NCBI GenBank assembly: GCA_019745975.1
Contig: JAIESQ010000052.1
Span: 62,001 to 126,000 of the forward strand
Reading direction: 5' to 3'
From: Pirellulales bacterium
GTDB taxonomy: Bacteria > Planctomycetota > Planctomycetia > Pirellulales > JAEUIK01
DNA: 64,000 nt
Positions 57,733 to 64,000 of this stretch are shown here, one piece after another. Below the pieces are notes generated by a model, which worked only from the letters and a program-made list of their open reading frames with translations, made no database searches and was not told where the DNA came from. The translations under genes were made by a program, and so were the position numbers. Numbering within the stretch: the first letter of the stretch is position 1; each line of letters opens with the position of its first letter.

Positions 57733-59115
57733 ATGCGATGCACCGCTCAGAATGTCCGTGCGATAACGTGCCTATTGGTAGCGGCGGTCTTGGCCATTCC
57801 CTCAACTGCCGCCGAGCAAGCGCGCCAGCCCAACATCGTCGTCATTCTCATCGACGACACCGGCTATTCCGACATCGGCGTGCAGGGGGGCACCGATATT
57901 CCCACGCCCAACATCGATTCGATCGCCCAGGCTGGCACGCGCTGCACCAACGGCTATGTCTCCTGCCCCTACTGCTCGCCTACCCGTGCTGGCCTGATCA
58001 CCGGCCGGTATCAACAGCGCTTCGGACACGAATTCAACGAAGGCGTGGGCCGGCTGCCGTTCGGGCTGCCGGTGACCGAAACCACGATGGCCGATCGACT
58101 GCGCACGCTCGGCTACGCCACGGCGGCGATCGGCAAATGGCACCTGGGGCGCGACTCACAGTTCCGCGCGCGGCGCCGCGGCTTCGATGAGTTCTACGGC
58201 ACGCTCGGCAACACGCCGTTCCTGCATCCGCAGCTCGTCGATTCGCGCATCGATGGCCAGCCGCGCCGCGTCGAGGACCCCAACTTCTACACCACCGACG
58301 CCTACGCAGCCCGGGCGGTGGAATTCATCAACGGCCATGCCGACAAGCCGTTCTTCTTGTACCTGCCATTCAACGCCTGTCACGGACCAACGCAAACCCT
58401 GGAAAAATACACGGCGCGGTTCCCCAACATCGCCGACATGCCCCGCCGGCAGTACGCCGCCGTCCTCTCGGCGCTCGACGACGCAGTCGGCGCCGTGCTG
58501 AGCACCTTGCGCGACAAACAGCTTGAAGAACAAACGCTCGTCTTCTTTCTCAGCGACAATGGCGGCCCGATGGACAAAATGGGCCCCAATGGTTCGAACA
58601 ACCGTCCGCTCAAGGGCCAGAAGGGGGACACCTGGGAGGGGGCGATTCGCGTCCCGTTCTTTGTGCAATGGAAAGGGGTGATTCCGCCCGGCAAGGTCTA
58701 CGCCGAGCCCGTGATCTCGCTCGACATTCTGCCCACTGCGATCGCGGCAGCCGGCGGCCAGCCCGAGCCCGATTGGAAGCTCGATGGCGTCGATCTCCTG
58801 CCGTACCTGACCGGCAAGCAAACTGGACCGCCGCACGCGGCGCTCTTCTGGCGATTCGGTACGCAATGGGCGGTGCGGATGGGGAACTGGAAGCTCGTGC
58901 AGGGCTACGACTACGCAATCGCGCAGCCCGATCCGCGGCCAAGCATGACCAAAGTGACGCAGCCGCTGTTGTTCGACCTGGCCGCCGACATCGGCGAAGC
59001 GCACGACCTGGCGGCCCAGCAGCCCGAGAAAGTGAAGGAATTGCGCACCGCCTGGGAAGCCTGGAATCGTGAGAACGTCGAGCCCGCCTGGTCGCCACAA
59101 CCGCGCCGGCGGTAG
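57733..59115 (+). CDS. Arylsulfatase-type sulfatase, secreted
   Basis: Signal peptide; PNIVVILIDDTGYSDIGVQGG; CPYCSPTRAGLITGRY (C-x-P-x-R motif); GKWHLG. Confidence 0.96.
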   Translation: MRCTAQNVRAITCLLVAAVLAIPSTAAEQARQPNIVVILIDDTGYSDIGVQGGTDIPTPNIDSIAQAGTRCTNGYVSCPYCSPTRAGLITGRYQQRFGHEFNEGVGRLPFGLPVTETTMADRLRTLGYATAAIGKWHLGRDSQFRARRRGFDEFYGTLGNTPFLHPQLVDSRIDGQPRRVEDPNFYTTDAYAARAVEFINGHADKPFFLYLPFNACHGPTQTLEKYTARFPNIADMPRRQYAAVLSALDDAVGAVLSTLRDKQLEEQTLVFFLSDNGGPMDKMGPNGSNNRPLKGQKGDTWEGAIRVPFFVQWKGVIPPGKVYAEPVISLDILPTAIAAAGGQPEPDWKLDGVDLLPYLTGKQTGPPHAALFWRFGTQWAVRMGNWKLVQGYDYAIAQPDPRPSMTKVTQPLLFDLAADIGEAHDLAAQQPEKVKELRTAWEAWNRENVEPAWSPQPRRR

Positions 59116-59135
59116 CAGCCGTTGAACTGCTGTAG

Positions 59136-59154
59136 CCGGCCTCCGTGAGGCCGG
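59136..59154. repeat. Hairpin CCGGCCTC-CGT-GAGGCCGG
   Basis: Perfect 8-bp stem, 3-nt loop, 21 nt after sulfatase stop. Confidence 0.7.
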
Positions 59155-59183
59155 TAACCGGCCGCAAATTCCGGGGTCGCAGC

Positions 59184-59663
59184 ATGAAACCAAAGTCCGC
59201 CACGCTCCAAACGGTCGACGACTACATCGCAACCTTTCCGCGCGGCGTGCGAGCGAATCTCCGCAAGATTCGCGCGACGATTCGCAAGGCGGCGCCCAAC
59301 GCCGAAGAGCGCATCTCGTATCGCATGCCGGGCTACTTTCAACGCGGCGTGTTGATCTACTTCGCCGGCCACGAGCAGCACATTGGGCTATACCCAGCGC
59401 CGCGCGGAGTGCCGCAGTTTGCCGCCGAGCTGTCGGCCTACGAAGGCGGCAAGGGGACGATCCGCTTGCCGCTCGATCGGCCAATCCCCCTCGACCTGAT
59501 TCGCCGCATCGTGAAGTTCCGCGTCGCCGAGAACCTGGCCAAAGCCGCCGCGAAGTCCAAGAAGGCTGCCAAGACGAAGCCAGCGGCGAAGCGCCCCGCG
59601 CCGGCGAAGCGCGCGGAGCCCGCCAAACGCCGCTCAACGTCAAAGCCCACGCGCAAGAGCTAG
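59184..59663 (+). CDS. DUF1801-family protein with Lys/Ala-rich tail
   Basis: TVDDYIATFPRGVRANLRKIRATIRKAAPNAEERISYRMPGYFQRGVLIYFAGHEQHIGLYP. Confidence 0.9.
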   Translation: MKPKSATLQTVDDYIATFPRGVRANLRKIRATIRKAAPNAEERISYRMPGYFQRGVLIYFAGHEQHIGLYPAPRGVPQFAAELSAYEGGKGTIRLPLDRPIPLDLIRRIVKFRVAENLAKAAAKSKKAAKTKPAAKRPAPAKRAEPAKRRSTSKPTRKS

Positions 59664-59725
59664 TTGGGCGTCAAGCGATCGGCGCTGCCATCGCGCTGGC
59701 GGATCGCCCCGTTTTTATTCCCGCT

Positions 59726-59754
59726 CGGGTGCTACTGCTGGCCTGTCCAGCAGT
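59726..59754. repeat. Second copy of CGGGTGCYACTGCTGGCYTGTCCAGCAGT palindrome
   Basis: Matches 27842-27870 with two differences over 29 nt. Confidence 0.8.
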
Positions 59755-59866
59755 CCCGGCCCCGCGAGCAATCGGTTCACCACCACCACATTACGGCATG
59801 ACTGAGGACCAGAGGAGCTAGCGCGCGGAGCGAACTGCGCGGCGAACGATCGCGATACAGTCCCCT

Positions 59867-60009
59867 ACCCGGACGCAAAATGTCGACCCGGACGCAAACC
59901 GGACGATCACCCGGACGCAAACTGCGAGATGTTACACCCGCCCCAACTTGTGCCCTCTAATCGAGTTCGGGTGCAATGGCAACACACCCGGACGCACCCG
60001 GACGCAAAA
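59867..60009 (+). repeat. Cluster of ACCCGGACGC(AAA) direct repeats
   Basis: Copies at 59867, 59886, 59909, 59986 and 59996 plus partial CCGGACG at 59899. Confidence 0.9.
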
Positions 60010-60026
60010 TTACGGAACATATTATT

Positions 60027-60041
60027 CTGGGGGACCCCCAG
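60027..60041. repeat. Perfect palindrome CTGGGGG-A-CCCCCAG
   Basis: 7-bp arms, 1-nt centre, directly read. Confidence 0.9.
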
Positions 60042-60229
60042 GTGGCGAGAAGGCGTCGACGCGTGCAGCTCACCGCCGACGCCGCGCGATTGCCACTAGC
60101 GTGATCGGTCGCCGATGGCGCAGCACAACGTGTTATAGTAAGCCCGCAGATCGCTTGCAGCCGTCTCGCCGCAGGAACACTCGCCTTGGACAATCATTGA
60201 CGAGCTCACTACTTGGGAAGGCCCTCGCT

Positions 60230-61555
60230 ATGCGCGCACACAAACCACGCTCGCCAGTTCGCGCCACGCGTCGCCAGTTCTTGCGCACATCGGCTGCCAC
60301 GCTCGCCGCCGGTACGCTGAGTGGCTCGCTCGGCGGTTCACTCATGCCAGCTCGGCGCGCCCGCGCTCGCGATCTGGGGCCGAACGACCGCATCCGTGTC
60401 GGCGCGATCGGTGTCGGTGGGCGTGCGTCGCTATTACTCGATCAACTTCCAGAGGCCGGCGAAATCGTCGCGCTCTCCGACTGTAACCTCCCTCGCGCCG
60501 AGGCCTTCAAAGCCAAACGCAACGGCGCCTGGCCCATTTATCAGGACTATCGCCAACTGCTCGACCGCCAGGACATCGACGCCGTGATCGTGGCGACCGG
60601 CGATTTCCAGCGCGTGATCCCCTGCATTCATGCCTGCCAGGCCGGCAAGGATGTTTACGCCGAAAAGCCGCTCACCCTCTATATCCGCGAAGGTCGCGCG
60701 CTGGTCGACGCCGTCCGCAAGCACAAGCGCATTCTGCAAGTCGGCTCGCAGCAGCGCTCGATGGCCATGAATCGCGTCGCCTGCGAGCTGGTGCGGACCG
60801 GTGGCCTGGGCAAAGTGCTCGAAGTCCGCGCGATCAACTACACCGGGCCCCAGGATTCTCCCAATCCCTATCCGGATGGTCAGCCCGTCCCCGAGGGCTT
60901 GGACTGGAACGTCTGGCTCAACCAGGCGGCCGATCGCCTGTTCCACCCCGACTGGATGCCCTGGATGCGGTGGCGCGATTTCTCAGGCGGCGAAATGACC
61001 AACTGGGGCGCGCACGGCATCGATCAGATCCAGTGGGCCTTGGGCGCCGATGGCACCGGCCCCGTGGAAATGCACCCGCTCTCCGGCGGCCCCAACGGCG
61101 AAGTCGCCATGAAGTACGCCACAGGCGTGCCGGTCAACTTCGTGATTCAGCCCGGTCGTGGGCCGATGGGCGGGGCGATCTTCGTTTGCGAAAAGGGGAA
61201 GCTCGAGATCAACCGCAACAAGTTCACCTCGAACCCGCCGGAGATTGCGGCCGAGTTGAACAAGCTGGTCGACGCCGCCGAAGAGGAGCGCAAATGGAGC
61301 GACGAGCTGGCGCTCTGGCAGGCGCGCTGGCACATGCAAAACTGGCTCGATTGCATCCGCAGCCGCGAGCTGCCCGTGGCCGACGTCGAGATCGGTCACC
61401 GCTCGGTTTCGATCTGCCACCTGGCGAACATCACCCGCGCGATCGGCCGGCCGCTGAAGTGGGACCCTGCCCGCGAGCAGTTCGCCGGCGACGACGAGGC
61501 GAACGCCCTGGTCGACCGCCCGCGACGTCAGGGTTTTGAATTGCCGACGGGGTGA
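60230..61555 (+). CDS. Gfo/Idh/MocA-family oxidoreductase with Tat signal
   Basis: RRQFLRTSAATLAAG twin-Arg; IRVGAIGVGGRASLLLDQLPEAGEIVALSDCN; KDVYAEKPLTLYI. Confidence 0.94.
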   Translation: MRAHKPRSPVRATRRQFLRTSAATLAAGTLSGSLGGSLMPARRARARDLGPNDRIRVGAIGVGGRASLLLDQLPEAGEIVALSDCNLPRAEAFKAKRNGAWPIYQDYRQLLDRQDIDAVIVATGDFQRVIPCIHACQAGKDVYAEKPLTLYIREGRALVDAVRKHKRILQVGSQQRSMAMNRVACELVRTGGLGKVLEVRAINYTGPQDSPNPYPDGQPVPEGLDWNVWLNQAADRLFHPDWMPWMRWRDFSGGEMTNWGAHGIDQIQWALGADGTGPVEMHPLSGGPNGEVAMKYATGVPVNFVIQPGRGPMGGAIFVCEKGKLEINRNKFTSNPPEIAAELNKLVDAAEEERKWSDELALWQARWHMQNWLDCIRSRELPVADVEIGHRSVSICHLANITRAIGRPLKWDPAREQFAGDDEANALVDRPRRQGFELPTG

Positions 61556-61652
61556 GGAACTTAGAATTCACCGCGAAGTTCGCGAAGAACGCGAAGTAAG
61601 GCAGGATGTACTCGATCGACCACAACGCCACTACGGCACGACGAATCATTTC

Positions 61653-61697
61653 CTGTTAGCCGCGGAGCTTGCTCCGCGCGCTAGCTCGCGCGACGTG
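61653..61697. repeat. 45-bp hairpin repeat, copy A flanking IS110 ORF
   Basis: CTGTTAGCCGCGGAGCTTGCTCCGCGCGCTAGCTCGCGCGACGTG. Confidence 0.92.
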
Positions 61698-61761
61698 ACA
61701 AGGTCCAAGACCAGCAACACTGGTGGCGCCGCAGCCGACGGGTGAGCGACTGTGTTTGTTT

Positions 61762-62690
61762 TCAAGTGAGTGCGGCGATATTTTGCCAGGGTTTTCTTTC
61801 GCGCATCATGGCGTTGAGGATCGTCAGGAGTTTGCGCATGCAAGCGACGAGGGCGACCTTGGGCTTTTTGCCGGCTGACGGAGTCGTTCATAGTGCGCCT
61901 GGATCGCCGGGTTGCAGCGGGTGGCCGTGAGTGTGGCCATGTAGAGCGCGCGGCGCACCACGGCGCGTCCGCCCCAGACCATGCGCTGACCGCGGTGCGT
62001 GCCGCTGTCGCGATTGAGTGGCGCGACGCCCACGAGCATGGCGATCTGCTGGCGCGAGCATGAGCCCAACTCCGATAGATCGGCCAAGAGCGTGCGCGCG
62101 GTTTGATCTCCGACGCCTGGCACGGTCTTGAGCAGATCAACTTTTTCTTGCCATAACGGAGCCGCTCTGATGAGCGTGTCCAGTTCTTCGTCGATGGCTC
62201 GCAGTCGTTTTTCGAGGAAGGTCAGGACGGCCTGCACGTCAAAGCGAACTTTTCGGCTCTGTGCTTGCTTCAAGCGGTTCGATTCCATCGTTCGCATGCC
62301 GATCAATTGCGCGCGGCGTGCCAGCACTTCCCGCAGTTTTTGCTCATCTTCGCTCGGCAACGGCCTCGGCTCCGGTCGCACGGCCACGGCAAAGCGGGCG
62401 AGCACTGCCGCATCGATGCGATCGGTTTTGGCGAGCTGGCCCACGGCCTTGGCGAAATCGCGCACCTGCCGCGGAGTCACGACCACCACGGGCAGCTTGG
62501 CCGCCGCCAAGGCCGCCACCAGCAAGCGTTCGTAGCCGCCGGTGGCTTCCAGAACGACACGCTCGACGCGCACCGTCGCCAAGGATTCAACCAACGCTTG
62601 CTGGCCCTCGGCGGAGTTCTCGAAGCGCGTGGCCTGGCCGGCGTTCCAGCAATGGACATCCAGCCAGTCTTTCGAGACATCGATTCCCAC
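61762..62690 (-). mobile_element. IS110-family (IS1111-like) transposase, frameshifted near C-terminus
   Basis: MGIDVSKDWLDVHCWN, KTDRIDAAVLARFA, LLKTVPGVGDQTARTLLADL, LVGVAPLNRDSGTHRGQRMVWGGR; intact ORF stops at 61824, the -1 frame continues ...GKKPKVALVACMRKLLTILNAMMRERKPWQNIAALT* to 61762. Confidence 0.92.
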
Positions 62691-62693
62691 TTT

Positions 62694-62738
62694 CTGTTAG
62701 CCGCAAAGCTTGCTCTGCGCGCTAGCTCGCGCGACGTG
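62694..62738. repeat. 45-bp hairpin repeat, copy B flanking IS110 ORF
   Basis: CTGTTAGCCGCAAAGCTTGCTCTGCGCGCTAGCTCGCGCGACGTG; 3 differences from copy A. Confidence 0.92.
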
Positions 62739-62765
62739 GCGCGTGGAGTGGCATTGCCTCGCCCC

Positions 62766-62954
62766 TCAGCCTGCCAACAGCGTCACCAGCACTGTCAGTG
62801 TCATGCCCAGAAAGCCCATCAGTACGATCGCGAGCAGTAACGACATCACCGTGAACCAGGTGAATGAGTCTTCCTTCCGCATGCGTGTTTCTTCGGCGGC
62901 CGTGAAATACGGCTTCGACAAAGTGCGGTGCACCGCGGACGAAATGGTAGCCAT
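62766..62954 (-). CDS. Small single-TM membrane protein (62 aa)
   Basis: GGGGAGGAAG SD before ATG at 62954; MATISSAVHRTLSKPYFTAAEETRMRKEDSFTWFTVMSLLLAIVLMGFLGMTLTVLVTLLAG. Confidence 0.7.
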   Translation of the reverse strand: MATISSAVHRTLSKPYFTAAEETRMRKEDSFTWFTVMSLLLAIVLMGFLGMTLTVLVTLLAG

Positions 62955-63263
62955 GGCGCTTCCTCCCCAGTTGGCAATCCACCGCCGGCCTGGCAAACGG
63001 TGCCCGCCTGCTGGCAATTACCTAGGGCGCGCCGTCGCAAACCAAGTGCCCCCGGCAATGAGCCAGAACTCTACTGCGCTACAACGTCGCGTGGCGGTTG
63101 ACGTTGCAGATTGGCCGCCAGGGGGCTCGACAGATTGTCGCAGCCGGCTCAGTCGCCGATGCGCGCGCGAGGTCGCACGTATCTGTGACGCCCTGGCACA
63201 CCCAAATCGGTCGAAGAACTCGCGCGGCGGCGCTTCAACAAGCCGCAGCCATCGCCTGCGCGC

Positions 63264-63288
63264 AAAAAGAAAGGCCGCCTGGGCGGCC
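63264..63288 (-). terminator. Intrinsic terminator, minus strand
   Basis: Reverse strand GGCCGCC-CA-GGCGGCC followed by TTTCTTTTTG. Confidence 0.75.
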
Positions 63289-63617
63289 CTGTCCCCTCGG
63301 CCCCGTAAGTTGCGAGTCGCACATTCCCCAAAGGCAGGATGCGTGTCACCTTGCAAGGGCAACCACCGCAACGTACTCGGCGAAGCTCGCTCCCCGCTCA
63401 CGGGGCCGCCGCACCATCGGACCTCAACACCCGGTCGTTTAACCTCTGCTGTGAGAAGTTTCTGCCCGCTCGCGGCTGACCGGGGCCGTCGAGCCGGCAA
63501 CCTGGCTTCCCTGCTTCGGCCCTTACCTGACTCCCTCCACCTTTACTACGCGGCGCAGGGCAATTCGGTTTTCGACAATAATCGGGATAATCACCAACGC
63601 CGGGGATTGGCACCACG

Positions 63618-64000
63618 GTGAACGCTGAATGGACCGGATATATGAACAGCATGCAACCATCTGCTACCGAAACAACGGCTTCGACGAACTCACCTCCGGC
63701 CCTCGCGCCGCAACGCCCTCGGCTTTGGCCCGGCGCCATTCTTGTCGCGCTATTCTGGAGCGTCTTTGTCGGCGTGCGCGTGTTCGATGCGCCGATTTCG
63801 ACTGGCTTCATGTCGATCATGGGCGCTTCGATGCTGCTGACGCTCGCTTTCACGATCTGGTGGCTCGCCAACGGCACGGTGCGCTGGGCTGATCGCCTCT
63901 GGGGACTGGCGGCGATGATCGCGGGCTGCGTCGCGGCCGCGCTCTTGTGCGACCGATCGGTGGGAGTAGTCGGGCTGATTTTCTTGGGCTTGCCGCTGGC
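63618..64000 (+). CDS. N-terminus of a multi-TM protein (possibly membrane-anchored PQQ-propeller protein), truncated by window end
   Basis: From GTG 63618 or ATG 63642: MNSMQPSATETTASTNSPPALAPQRPRLWPGAILVALFWSVFVGVRVFDAPISTGFMSIMGASMLLTLAFTIWWLANG. Confidence 0.7.
   Translation, partial: MNAEWTGYMNSMQPSATETTASTNSPPALAPQRPRLWPGAILVALFWSVFVGVRVFDAPISTGFMSIMGASMLLTLAFTIWWLANGTVRWADRLWGLAAMIAGCVAAALLCDRSVGVVGLIFLGLPL

Noticed and set aside
58156-59643. 495-aa minus ORF antisense to the sulfatase and DUF1801 gene
   Set aside because: In register with the sulfatase triplets; low-complexity Arg/Ala-rich composition, no motifs.
59867-60009. Possible CRISPR array
   Set aside because: Repeat unit only 10-14 nt, irregular spacing (10-77 nt), no cas genes.
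63018-63500. 160-aa minus ORF
   Set aside because: Runs through a strong minus-strand terminator, has no recognisable motif and atypical composition.
63330-63560. SRP RNA or cobalamin riboswitch on the minus strand (GTCAGG...GGGAAGCC)
   Set aside because: The GTCAGG-hairpin-GGAAGCAGC core order and the B12-box consensus are not met; kept only as a generic sRNA candidate.

Overview
This 64 kb, high-GC window is chromosomal DNA that looks planctomycete-like (Pirellulales-type). The signs are a DUF6800-like small basic protein, tandem PQQ beta-propeller proteins, a sulfatase, Gfo/Idh/MocA oxidoreductases and many palindromic intergenic repeats. The first 13 kb is mostly housekeeping: gmk, yicC, secG, tpiA, DAHP synthase, pheA, dnaK, clpB, a cyclophilin and rsmD. 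The rest is a mosaic. It includes a rhodanese-fused CoA-disulfide reductase, a ParE-type TA pair, a C45 Ntn-hydrolase / HpnZ-like dehydrogenase / DUF5690-like transporter run, a penicillin acylase plus AMP ligase, and two PQQ proteins coupled to a degenerate receiver. It also has an OafA-like acyltransferase overlapping a Cu P-type ATPase, a CinA-like protein, an atypical ketosynthase, QueD/CitG-like genes, ppk1, a TPR protein, a ceramidase-like protein, a sulfatase and an IS110-family transposase. I saw no CRISPR array, rRNA, tRNA or obvious phage/defence island. The observations most worth follow-up are: (1) an IS110 (IS1111-like) ORF bracketed by two near-identical 45-bp hairpin repeats, one of which abuts its start codon, with a 1-nt frameshift at its C-terminus; (2) a cluster of ACCCGGACGCAAA motifs beside a perfect palindrome; (3) several enzyme-fold proteins with substituted catalytic residues (KS Cys to Glu, receiver Asp to Asn, CinA Ser to Trp); (4) an orphan minus-strand intrinsic terminator suggesting a small RNA; (5) a 181-bp convergent coding overlap. 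All family names come from motif recognition, without database searches.
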